From: Gordionus sp. m RMFG-2023
Lineage: Eukaryota; Nematomorpha; Gordioida; Chordodea; Parachordodidae
Reading direction: 5' to 3'
Assembly: GCF_954871325.1 (NCBI RefSeq)
Contig: NC_088777.1
Span: forward strand, 35,069,366-35,133,365
Length of the DNA: 64,000 nucleotides
The notes under the pieces are model-generated. The model had not been told where the DNA came from. It worked only from the letters and a program-made list of their open reading frames with translations, and ran no database searches. A program made the position numbers and the translations under genes. Position 1 is the stretch's first letter; each line of letters opens with the position of its first letter. Shown here in pieces: positions 19,874 through 30,576 of this stretch.

Positions 19874-21716
19874 AAAATTAATTTTTTTTCAAGTGATGAA
19901 TCTTGAGTAAATAAAAAGAACGAAGATAACCCTAAATCAAATAAGATTTTTATAAAATGTAACCATATCAAGGTTTTATTAAAATTGACTAAATAAAATT
20001 TCTTGATATCAAATAAAATTGCCAAAATCTTTGATTTCCAATTTGGATGTATGAAAATGTGAGTGCTCTGTCTGAACCCTTGTGCGAATATTCAGAGTCG
20101 GCACACAACATTGGGTAAAATTAATATTTATATTAATATTTTTTAAAACAATTCAAAAACTACCCTACCAGTCTAATTTCCTAATAAAAAGTGCGATTTG
20201 TCAAATTTTATTAAATTATGGCCCTAGATCTAGAATGATATTATATAGTTCCATATTGTTTTTTAAATGATGGTCACCAGAACTCCAAATGATAAATATT
20301 TTTACGGTGAATTCTTAAACTAAATATAAGATTAATTTTAATAAAAAATTTGTATCTGTTATTTTAACTAAATTAAGTTTTTTCTGGGCACCGAAACTGA
20401 ATCCCAACCTGGTTCAGATATATTTTGCAAATCAGCATGTAACAACCTATGTATCTTTATTTGAATAAAAAGTAAAAACCATAATAAAATAATTGACTAT
20501 ATTTTGTGAATCATTTTATAGGTAAAGAAAATATGAAGAGTAAATGAATATTAACCTTAATATAGCATCCTCCATTGTGAATATGAATTCGAAAAAAAAT
20601 TGATGATATGTAATAAATAAATGATTATATTTTGAAGTGAATTGTGATTGTGAATATGAATTCGAAAAAAAAATTTATGATGTGTAATAAATGATTATTT
20701 TGAAGTGAATTGTGATTGATATTATGTTATTTTAATTTTTAACTATTAATACTTTTTGAATCCTTTTGCCGCCTGGCTGGCATCTTAAAATTTGAGTTTT
20801 ATTTTTTTTAATATTAATAACTTCCGTTTTTTACATATTTTTTTTTCTCATAATAGCATAACTTTCAATTGTATTTCCCTCCCTTTCCTTTTTTTCCCCA
20901 AAAGAAATTAAATAATAAAAATATTATTTGTTTCCATCTTTTTTTTCAAAAGTTGAAATCATAATTTTCATCTATTTCTATAAAAATCTATCATGTTTTC
21001 TTTCCAAGATGTCACAAATCTATACTTTTTATGCTATCTACTAAATTATAAAGTATCAAAGCTACCAACCGATTTATCAATTCTCATATTTTGAGATTGC
21101 CCTATATCGCTTAGAATTAAAACAGAAATAATGTTTAAAAAAATCCTCAAACGTCGAGAATAAATACTCAACTTTCAGAAAATACTGAAAATAATTTTTT
21201 AGAAATATTTCCGTTATTTTAGCGGCAGGGTTATTTTTAAAAATTTAAACAAAAATTATTTGGGAATTTTTTTCCGGTTTTTTTTCAAGGATTTATTTTC
21301 CCCTATATTTAATTTAAAACTTAAAAAATGGGTGTATTTGCATCTAGATCCATTTAAAAAGTGTATTTTAACAACTCTGGGGATCATATATATAAAATAA
21401 TAGTTTGTATAATTCTTTATAAATTTGATAATATATAAAATATTTTTAAATATAGAATCGGCTCAAACGTCTTATTGAGTAGCACTAGTCTGAGCCGTTT
21501 TTTACGACTACGGCTCGAGTTCAGGGTCAATAAAACTCGACTATTTAACTATACTACCCTGAACCGGATTCAGAGATTTTTCACTGAACTCTCACCCGAA
21601 CCCATTTTTTTAGAAGGGGGGTTTACAACTCTGATATATATTGATGAAATATATTCGATATTCTAGAAATATTGGATAATTATGATTATCCTATATAATT
21701 TCTTAATACAATAAGG
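19874..21716. other. Non-coding interior of the MULE
   Basis: AT-rich, with no coding similarity. Two stretches end in ACAACTCTG (21372-21380) and CAACTCTG (21630-21637). These resemble the CAGAGTTG terminus of a hAT family also seen near 43893, so 21381-21637 may be a hAT fragment inserted in the MULE. The boundary evidence is weak. Confidence 0.4.
20574..20720 (+). repeat. 73-bp tandem duplication inside the MULE
   Basis: Two adjacent copies of a unit beginning ATTGTGAATATGAATTCG and ending TTTTGAAGTGA (offset 73 bp), the second with small deletions. It is non-coding. Confidence 0.8.
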
Positions 21717-22015
21717 CAAAATTTATTAAACGCATTCAAAAATATTATTTTTATATTTTATAATAAAAAAATTAAAAATATTTAATAGAATATGGCGAAA
21801 TTTATTAAACACATTCAAAAATAATATTTTTATATTTTATAATAAAAAATTAAAAATATTTAATAGAATATGGCGAAATTTATTAAACACATTCAAAAAT
21901 ATTATTTTTAAATTTTATAATAAAAAATTAAAAATATTTAATAGAATATGGCGAAATTTATTAAACACATTCAAAAATATTATTTTTAAATTTTATAATA
22001 AAAAATTTAAAGACG
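21717..22015. repeat. Tandem repeats (~80 bp, about 4 copies) at the inner edge of the right MULE TIR
   Basis: The unit contains ATGGCGAAATTTATTAAAC, ACATTCAAAAATATTATTTT and TTTTATAATAAAAAATTAAA; it is repeated about four times with a few substitutions. The left TIR carries only one copy (about 16990-17053), so the array expanded on one side. Confidence 0.85.
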
Positions 22016-22417
22016 CCATCTAGCGGATAGAATATTATTTCTTTTATTTTAATAAATAAAAAATGTTATGAGCAATTTTAATTTTATAAAAGTATTGAAG
22101 CTAAAATATCTAATAGATAATTTTTTACACCTGTCCAAACCTTTATCTTATTTATAAACTAATTAATTCTTAATTAATATTAGGAAAGTGAAAACCCACT
22201 GGAAAATGTTTGGAAATTTAATACAAAAATATAAGCCGAGCGATATTTAGTAATAAAAAATTTATTATGTAATTAGCCAAGCGTAATTTATATAATAAAT
22301 GATTTATTATATGGTTAACCGAGCCACATTTCCCAATCGAGCGATATTTACTAGCCGAGCGATATTTAGTAATAAATGATTTATTATGTGGTTAGCCGAG
22401 CGATAAATAGACCCACC
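21941..22417. repeat. Right terminal inverted repeat of the MULE
   Basis: Reverse complement of 16537-17053, ending AGCGATAAATAGACCCACC. It shares the GATGGCGTC block and the CGCTCGGCT subterminal units, with one variant unit (CGAGCCACATTTCCCAATCG) not present on the left. Confidence 0.9.
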
Positions 22418-22418
22418 C

Positions 22419-22517
22419 GTTACGTTTTGGTTACGGTTCTTGAGAAGAAATTTATAAAGGTTAATTCAACTAATTATAAAGGGTGGGTCTAAAGAACCGT
22501 AACCAAAACGTAACCAT
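22419..22517. repeat. Small composite inverted repeat abutting the MULE end
   Basis: GTTACGTTTTGGTTACGG... at the left and its reverse complement at 22494-22517 flank a fragment of the GAACCG element seen at 13970-14045 (GAAATTTATAAAGGTT). They also flank a reversed copy of the MULE terminus (GGGTGGGTCT at 22483-22492). It looks like a short snap-back insertion or a rearranged MULE end. Confidence 0.6.
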
Positions 22518-22821
22518 TATAATTTTTTTAACCAATCCATCTCATTTTGATATAACATTTTCCAAAGTTGCCGCAAGTTATGTCATCTGTCGGAAAAGTT
22601 TCCAAGTTTAATTTTCTTTTAGCTAAAATATCGAGTTAGCCTTTTATCTTTAAATGGTCATATTTTGAAATAGGAAAAAAGTTGATTTTATAAATAATGA
22701 TAGTAATATTTTTTTAAGATATTTAATTTAATTTTTTTATTATAATTGCTTTCTTTAGATTCTTTGTTCAATCTAAATTTGATTCAAATTTTTGAAATTC
22801 TAATAACTTTTGGTTCATACT

Positions 22822-25676
22822 CAGGGTTGCCAGGTCAAAATTTTCAAATTGTGAGAGAAATTTGGTATTATGCGGGAGAAACATGAAAATTGCGGTAGAA
22901 ATATAAAAATTGCTAAAAAAAATTTTTTTGCGGGTGGCCTTCGGCCGGGATTTTGAATTGACAATTATCCGCCTATTATTTTTTATAATTAGTTTATATA
23001 AATACAAAGTCGGTAACTATTTTTCAAAATACAATAACATCTTGATTTATTAAAATATATTAATTTATAAAAAAACCAACTATCTTTTTTAAATATAAAA
23101 AAAACGATTTTAATTTTACAATTAAAAATATATTTTATGCGGATGTCCCTCAAAACGACCGCAATTGGAAATCTACCGTGTGTGTATAACATTATAGGGA
23201 TAGGCGCTTAATTATCACGTATCACGTTTAAATACATAATAAGGTACTCCAAAATAAGATATAATATAGATGCAACTACAGTTGCGCCAATTGTACTTAT
23301 CTTGTAGTACATTCATAGAGATACTTACATCACAATGTTGGTAGAATCTTTTTTTCCATAATATTTAACTACTCTAATATAAATGAAAATTATACTTGTA
23401 GAACAAAAATGAGCAAGGCTATCATTAATGTTTTAAGGACGATTTGATAGATGGGCATATATATGCATTTCTAACAGATGCATCTTATAAGGGAAATATT
23501 TCCCTTGATCTTTCGCTATTTCAACAAAATTAAGGTGGTTTCAATAAAACTATTAAATTTTTTCCCTTCAAATAGTGAAATATCCAAAGACATAGCTAAC
23601 CATATAATGGTAAATATATCAGATTCGAGATGATCTTTCTGATCTGATAATGCCTCAGTGTATTTGGTAAAAACAGAGTGTATTTACAGAAGTGAGTCAG
23701 CACAATGTTGGTTGCGATATGTTCCTAATACCCGCCATCGATAGAATTTTAAAATTTTATAAACCTTTAAAAAATATTTCCTAAATAGTCCTAACATTTT
23801 GAAAATTTTTTTCAATAATGAATGGCAGAGGTATATTTAGGAATGATTTCAAATGTAGAATGTGCAGTTGCAATCAGAAGAATCTTAACAAAGATTCACA
23901 AAATTATGCTGCAGATGTGTCTATCTTTACAGTTAAAACAATAAATTTTATATCGCCATTGCTAAAACTTAATTATATTTTATATGAGATTTAAATAATA
24001 GAACTAAATGTTTACCGTCGTTATTGAGATTATAAAATTCTTGGCATTACATATTATACATTATTCAACCATTAGATCGTTCTTTAATGTTGTTAAATCC
24101 GATTTCTCTCCTTCAGGCAGTCCTCTTCAGGCTAAAAATGCGCTCGGATGAGGCATTAGAATGAGGTAAGGAGAAGTTTTGGCGAATCATAAAAAATAGA
24201 GAGTATTACAATCTCTTAAAACAAGACATCAATGTCTTTCGGTATTTTTAACCAGGTCATAATATTTATACTATTGTAAATAGAGTTATTAAAATAAAAT
24301 TTTGATTGTAAATATTCTAAAATTGTCAATAAAAATATCTGTTTCATTTAAAAATGTAATAATTAGAGTATTATTTGAACATTTTAATATAATATTTTTA
24401 GAAATAGCGCCATAAAATTTATTAACAATTTTTAACTATAGAGATGAACAGAGCTGTAGCATGATTTTGTGAATCATTTTTAAGAAAAATTTTCAAAATT
24501 TTAGGACAGCCTTTAAAATCTTTATTTAAGAAGTATTTTTTTAAGGGTTTGTAAAATTTAAAAATTCTATCGATGGCAGGTATTAATGACAACCACCTGA
24601 TAGGTATATATCGCAACAACTTACACCATTCCAAGTCAGACAACTTCACCAACTCTTTTAATTCATTAACTTTTTTAGTTGAACTAAATTTGTTAAAACA
24701 TTTCATCACAATTATTTCGACATCCACAGATAGTGCATTGTCTTCTTGCAATTATTATGTAGTATATATGGCATATACAACCAATTGGTATTAATTCATT
24801 ATTGTGCTGCCTCAATTCGGTAACTTTAGTTTTTGCCAAAATTTACAGAGGCATTTTCAGCGCAGAAAGCTGGCATGCAAATCATTGACAACCCTGAATC
24901 AGCTATATTTACCATTATGTGGCTAGCTACATCGTTAGATTTTTCACTACCTGAGGAAAATTTTTTAATAGTTTTATTGAAATGTTCTTATTCTTGTTGA
25001 AATTGTGAAGGATAGAGGGAAATGTTTTAATATTTCCCTTATTAGATGCATTTGTTAGAATTGCATATGGATGCCCATCTTTCAAATCGTCAAGAATTGA
25101 CCTCTAGGATTCAGGTACCAAAACACTTGTGATACCCTTGCTCATTTTTATTGCCACAAGTAAGGTTTGCACTTATAATGGAGTCGTTAAATATCATGAG
25201 AAAAAGATTCGACCCACATTGTAATGATATATATAGAGCTCTGTGAATGTTGAACTACATAATAAATGTATTCGATTTCCGCAAATATAGTTTCATCTTG
25301 AGAATATTTTTGTATTGCAATCGATATTGATATACTCCCCTGTACTGACTAATATTAATGAAATAATGTTGATTTATTATTGGATAAAAATAAAACAGGA
25401 TAGAAAGAAATTTACAAACTAGACATGTTTTTCGAATAAATATTTAAAATTTAATTTAAAAATATAAAAATAATCAATTAATGTCTCAAAATTAATATTT
25501 ACATATTAAAAAACGTTTAAAATACTTTTTTAAAAAAATTACGGGAGAAATTAAAAAATTGCGGTAGATTTTTGTGGGGGATTTCTAATTGCGGTAGTTT
25601 TGCGGGAGAGAGATATCTGCGTGTAAACTAAAAAATTGCGGGAGTCCCGCTGATGGGGAGAGACATGGCAACCCTG
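22822..25676 (-). mobile_element. hAT element with perfect 8-bp duplication (2.86 kb)
   Basis: Inverted ends CAGGGTTGCCAGGTC and CAGGGTTGCCATGTC (read inward) with GCGGGAGA/GCGGTAGA subterminal repeats. Exact duplication ttcatact (22814-22821, 25677-25684). It encodes a decayed transposase of the KIAA1586/ZMYM6-like hAT type on the minus strand. Parts of the same coding region also appear inverted at about 23400-23840. No long ORF survives. Confidence 0.9.
24422..24935 (-). pseudogene. hAT transposase (KIAA1586/ZMYM6-like) relic
   Basis: The open part 24751-24422 contains EWCKLLRYIPIRWLSLIPAI and DRIFKFYKPLKKYFL, equivalent to the RWLSLxPAIDRxLxxxxxLKxYF signature of this hAT subgroup. Upstream on the minus strand, MPAFCAENASVNFG (around 24850-24890; usually CADNxxxNFG, so a catalytic Asp is replaced by Glu) and LIPIGCICHI lie in other frames. 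There are several frameshifts. Confidence 0.8.
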
Positions 25677-25684
25677 TTCATACT

Positions 25685-27960
25685 TAAAGGTTGCTATTGT
25701 CTATTTCTCTTATTAAAACTAGTTTTTGTTTATTGACTAGAAAAACTGATTGATGGAATAGTAAGTACTAATCTGGCATTTCTGTGGTATGAGCTCATCC
25801 AAAAATATTTGTTTTTTTCGCATGTTGCCAATCGTGGCAATTTTATCTTATTTTGTCGAAAAACTATCTACCAAACGAATGTAAGAATCAATGTAATAAA
25901 TTTATATTATTGATTTAAGTTCCAGATTAAATGCTTCCAGAAATTTGGTTGATTTTACGCTTTAATGGGAGATATAGATTTTATTTCTCTTATAATACGG
26001 TTACCTTTTTGTGTGTGAAAAAAATGACTGAAGAATTAATAAATATTAGCACAAACCAGCTATTTTCCATTCTATCAATAATGCCAAATTAGGCAATTTT
26101 TCTTATTTTGCTAATAAACTTTTTCTTTATACTGTCTATTAAACGAATTAAATTATAAAATACGGAACATCGATAAAATTTTCTGAATAAATTATTTCCG
26201 TCGCTTAAATCATAGATTTGCAAAAATTTTGTTACTAATAGTTTTTTCCTTTTACGAGCTACTATACTCGTTTAAATACTCAATTGGTACAAATAAAGCA
26301 AGAAATAATGATATAATTTACAATTAGTTCGTAGAACTATTCAGCCGCTAAATTTTACGGCGCTGATATTAAAATATATAAATCTTGTCTATTCCTCTGT
26401 TCTGATACACAAGTTGAAGCATATAAAGAAGTTACTCAGAATCATCAAACTATTATGGTAATTATAGATATAAATAGCTTAAACCTTTGATTTTGAATGA
26501 TACGATCAAGTTAGAATATTTAGAAAGAATTAAATAAAAATGTAAATATAAGCCTAAAAAATATCTAAAAATTTATTTTTAATTCTACATTCAAATGCTG
26601 GCTCAGAGATGAGTTTAATGAATATGATTAGGCGAAAAAATCATTCTTCGGTCTCATTTGATTTATTAGAGGCGAATTAATGGTAAAGCAGAATTTTGAC
26701 ATGAATTGCGAAGAGTTAAAATTTATTTTCATATATAATAAACTTTTAAATAAAATAAATTCCTTCCGATAAATATGTAGATTTGGATCTAATTTTTATA
26801 TATTTTGACTTTATAAATATGGATAATATTCAAATTAAATTTATAAATTATAATTTGAAAAAAATTATTCACCAATATTTATATATAAAAGGATTGCAGT
26901 TGTCGCGCTTTCCCACTTTTTATCCTTTTAGTCATTAAAAATCCCACCTCACCCTAGAATATGGGAGGTATGGCCGGGCCTAAAAATTTTTGCAATCTAC
27001 AAAATGAGAAAATTGAATAAGACACCTATTTAATCAATTAAAATATAGCCACTTTTTATAATTATTTTTTATTATTCTTCATTTATATACTTTTTCCAAA
27101 ATTTAGGAAATGTTTTTAACAAACCCCCCCCCCCCCCCATTTCACCCTTGTAGTGTTAAAATATGTAAGAGTAAATAAATAAACACTCCATTTTGCCCTG
27201 GTTTCCCGATATTGGAAATTTTCTTGATTTGGAACATTTTCTATTTATTTTCAAAAAAATCCTGATTTTTTTTAATTCCATTTTATTAGAAAAAATGAGT
27301 AAAAGTGCTTACAAATTGAGTAGAAGAGTTTAGCGGTGTTTTCATAAAAATGTTGTGATTTAAATTGAACTGGTATTATTTTAAAAAATGATGAAAACTA
27401 TTTTCTATTTTAAGTTTTTTAATTTTTATATTGTTGTTAGACTTGTGAAATCAGCAAAAATAAAAACTAAAATAACTGAAGATCTAATGATTTATATCCA
27501 TAATTTATTCTTCATAAATATTACAAATTTATGTAATCCAATAGAATATTTTGAATTTTTCCTTTGATTAATCATAACTTTGCAGTTATTTCTATTTATT
27601 AAAATGCGAAAAGAAGAAAAAGGAGAGATCAAAATATTCAAATGAATTAGTTACTATTATATCATAAAGTTATATCGATGTGCATTATCTAAAAATTGTA
27701 ATTAGGAGGCATTAATTATCAGTAAAATCTTCTATAATTTTTAAAAATAATCTGAGAAAATCAATAAAAAATTCTTAGCTTTCAGTATATTTTTTTATCT
27801 AGATTGGAAAATAAATATTTCATTTAAATGACATAAAGCATATTTTCTATCACATCAGATAGAGGTTACATGCTTATTAAAAACATTACGTAATAAAATA
27901 TTCATAAAACATTCGCGTTTATGATTTAAGAAACTTCGGTTGGTAAATTGATATTGAATA
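25685..27960. other. Unannotated AT-rich spacer
   Basis: No coding similarity, no paired termini. A 17-C run at 27124-27140 is the only notable composition feature. Confidence 0.5.
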
Positions 27961-27978
27961 TATCAATTTCACTTAAAA

Positions 27979-28496
27979 TGAATTCGCAATTTTCGCGGTC
28001 ATGCGCTCGCATAATAATTTCGCGCAAATACATTCGCGGTAGAAAATTCGCTATAAATGGTTCGCGATTAAAGTTTCGCTATAACGAGTTCGTGATCAAA
28101 GTTTCGCTAAAATGTAAAATGTAGTCGCTCTAAAGTATTCGCGGTTTAGGTTTCGCGGAAATAAATTTGCTATAATGAGTTCGCGATCTAAGTTTCGCCA
28201 AAATGTATTCGCTATAAAGTATTCGCGGTTAAAGTTTCGCGAAAATAAATTCGCTATAACGACATCGCGATAAAAGTTTCGCTAAAATGTATTCGCTATA
28301 AAGTATTCGCGGTTAAGGTTTTACGGAAATAAATTCGCCATAACGAGTTCGCGATCAAAGTTTCGCTAGAATGTATTCACTATAAAGTATTCGTGGTTAA
28401 GGTTTGGCGGAAATAAATTAGCGATAATAAGTTCGCGATATTGTCTTCGCTATAAATGTTTCGCGGAAAAAGTGTTTCGCGATAAAAGTTTCACTG
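27979..28496. repeat. Minisatellite on a 14-bp TTCGC lattice, 84-bp higher-order unit
   Basis: TTCGC (rarely ATCGC) recurs every 14 bases: for example 28208, 28222, 28236, 28250, 28264, 28278, 28292. The spacers are A/T-rich and vary (TATAAAGTA, GGTTAAAGT, GAAAATAAA, TATAACGAC, GATAAAAGT, TAAAATGTA), and six spacers form an 84-bp unit that repeats. The lattice is irregular at the left edge and degenerates to the right. It concentrates CpG in an otherwise CpG-poor region. Confidence 0.9.
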
Positions 28497-28639
28497 AATA
28501 GACCTGATACGAATTTTTGTTACAGATAAGGGATTTTAAAAATATATAATTTAACAATTATAACTAATACAAATGGTTATATGAGAAAGAAAAAAAAAGA
28601 TTCTAAATAATTAAGGGAAGAGGAAGAAGATCTAGATTA

Positions 28640-28959
28640 ATTGGGCTCCTCGGGGAATGAACCCATAAATCATATGAAATTAGACTTTATAATCTGAATT
28701 CCTATACGTTGACGTAAGTAGACGCCTCGGGTCCCTTGATTTAGTTTTTAAGGCTCTGCCAATCTTTTTAATTAGGTTAAAAGCATGGCTTCCAAAGGAT
28801 GTTAAGGTTGTGGTGACAACTGGTACAAATTTATGCTCAACAAGAATATCCGCATATTTGTTCGTTTTAAAATCTTCTGAGTATTTTTAAAATTACTTAT
28901 TGATGTTGGAGGGTGAGAGGGGGTTAACGCAGAAGAAATCCCACGCTAGAAATCGGTCA
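28640..28959 (-). pseudogene. C-terminal endonuclease part of an RLE retroelement (distal fragment)
   Basis: The minus strand reads NDRFLAWDFFCVNPLSPSN, then YADILVEHKFVPVVTTTLTS, GSHAFNLIKKIGRALK and RRLLTSTYRN. This resembles the region after the zinc finger in restriction-like-endonuclease retroelements (LxWDxT...F.P...T.GSxG...). It is the continuation of 33314-33711, displaced by the palindrome inserted at 28968-33313. Several stops are present. Confidence 0.65.
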
Positions 28960-28968
28960 TTCTCCCAT

Positions 28969-29820
28969 GGAAGCACTAACGATGAATCATGTGTCATTTT
29001 TTAGTGCTTCGTTAGTAGAGATTAGTGCTTCAATCACTTTTGTAGCCGAATTTAAGAATAAAAAGTTATTTGCGAAAAAAACAAAAATAAACAAATAATG
29101 GCGACGTGCCAAAACAAAAAGTATAGTGGTACTAAACATCCGATTTTAATATTTAATTATTGTATTTAAATTCCGTTATTTAGTTAGCTAACCGCCATAT
29201 GGAAAAAATGTTATTATGTAAATAAAAATTATGACGTCACGATTTAGGCGTGAAGTTGGCCGAACTTTTGGAAGCACTAACGATGAAACTTATATCATTC
29301 TTTAGTGCTTCGTTAGTACAGGTTAGTGCTTCAATCACTTATGTAGCCGAATTTAAGAATAAAAAGTTATTTGCAAAAAAACAAAAATAAACAAATAATG
29401 GCGATGGACCAAAACAAAAACTATAGTAGTACTAAACATCCAGTTTTCCCCATTATTTAGTGCTCAATTAGTAAATTTGAATTTCATAATTAATTTGATT
29501 GCCGTCATTTGAAAAAATTGTAATGCGCTAAAGAAATGTTTAGAAATCAAATTTTAGCCAGAAAATTATGAAAGCAATAACGATGAAATTTATATCATTC
29601 TTTAGGGTTTCCTTAGTGGAGATTAGTGCTTTAATCACTTTTGTAGCCAAATTTATAATAAAAATGTTATTAATAAGATAAACAAAAACTATCGACAACA
29701 GACATCTTATTCACCATTATTTAGTACTTAATTTGTAAAATTTAAATTCCCAAATTAGTTTGATTGAAAACCCTATAAAAAGTCACAAGTAATTAAAAAA
29801 TGCATATTGTCCTTTTGCAC
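28969..29820. repeat. ~301-bp tandem units at the left end of the palindrome
   Basis: Three diverging units start at about 28969, 29270 and 29570. Each contains AGCACTAACGATGAA, a near-palindromic TTTAGTGCTTCGTTAGT, GTAGCCGAATTTAAGAATAA and AACAAATAATGGCGA. The right arm carries the mirror set (about 32450-33300). These are likely transposase-binding subterminal repeats. Confidence 0.85.
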
Positions 29821-30387
29821 TTAGCCTATCAATTGTTTCCGAAGATCATCTATTTGAGTAATAAAATGTTTCAGAAGCTTATATATTAAGGTGCCCAAAA
29901 TACATCCTATAACCAAGTCACAAAAGATTATCTCCACTACTGCCTAAATTTGAATCCCATTTTTATAAGTGTAATATTTATATAATTTTTATCGGTTTAT
30001 GTTATTTTATTATAACAAATTCATTTTTTCTCCAACATCTATTATTCTGAGGTGTCATTGAATGATATGGTTAAAAACATTCTCAGAATTTTTTTTTCCC
30101 AATTCAGATTGTTCCTTAGTTTTATTTTATTCGAAAAAATTATGCTTTAAATATTTCTATCATAAATTTTAGTTATATTTAGATTTCATTATTATCATTA
30201 TACTTATGCAGGAATATCTGAGAGTTACCCTGATTCGATAAATTAGTGCCATATCAATCCTTCAAAATATTATGATATCTCTATTAGATTAGAACTATGA
30301 ACTAATATAGATATGAATAATTATATCTAAACTCTTCTCTAGAAATTATCAAAACGACTAAAAACGTTATTAATAAAAATACAAGTC

Positions 30388-30576
30388 CTACTCCATTTGG
30401 TGGTTGGATAATATAATTCTCAAGCGTGATCTCTTTTCGAAATACTGTTTAAACTCTATAATATCCCACTTAGAGATATGTCCAGGACATGATATGTTTT
30501 TATTCGATTCATAAAAAATGTATGACGATAAATCTTCAACGAATAAAACATGAAATTTACGAATATTCCCAGGCAC
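30388..30576 (-). pseudogene. Coding relic conserved in both arms of the palindrome
   Basis: The left arm's minus strand reads NIRKFHVLFVEDLSSYIFYE, then ISKWDIIEFKQYFEKRSRLR and IILSNHQME. The right arm's plus strand (about 31560-31760) gives a diverged but alignable version in shifting frames (FHD...IEDESSYSFYESN...FKWENIEFKK...LRLRIILSDHQIELDLYFY). I do not recognise the family. Protein-level similarity across two arms suggests a duplicated transposase fragment. Confidence 0.5.

Larger units (their letters stand above)
16537..22417 (-). mobile_element. Mutator-like (MULE) transposon with OTU domain, decayed
   Basis: A 5.9-kb element with long terminal inverted repeats: left 16537-17053, right 21941-22417. 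Both start GGTGGGTCTATTTATCGCTC. The repeats carry several subterminal copies of CGCTCGGCTAA...ATAATAAATCATTTATTACTAAATAT, a typical arrangement for transposase binding. Minus-strand relics in order are an OTU protease, an unassigned ORF, a DDCGxW domain and a MULE transposase. This is the domain combination of OTU-bearing MULEs. No 8-11-bp duplication is visible: the left side abuts another element and the right side has a later insertion. Frameshifts and stops make it inactive. Confidence 0.85.

Noticed and set aside
16537-22417. Polinton/Maverick interpretation
   Set aside because: No polymerase B, integrase or capsid genes; the transposase relic is MULE-type.
16528-22427. MULE 9-bp target duplication
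   Set aside because: Left flank AATAAAAGC and right flank CGTTACGTT do not match.
27124-27140. C-run and other G/C homopolymers as functional sites
   Set aside because: Several such runs occur near hAT ends here; they are probably slippage tracts or assembly noise.
27979-28496. CRISPR-like array
   Set aside because: Period is 14 bp with degenerate spacers in a eukaryotic context; there are no 25-40-bp repeats with unique spacers.
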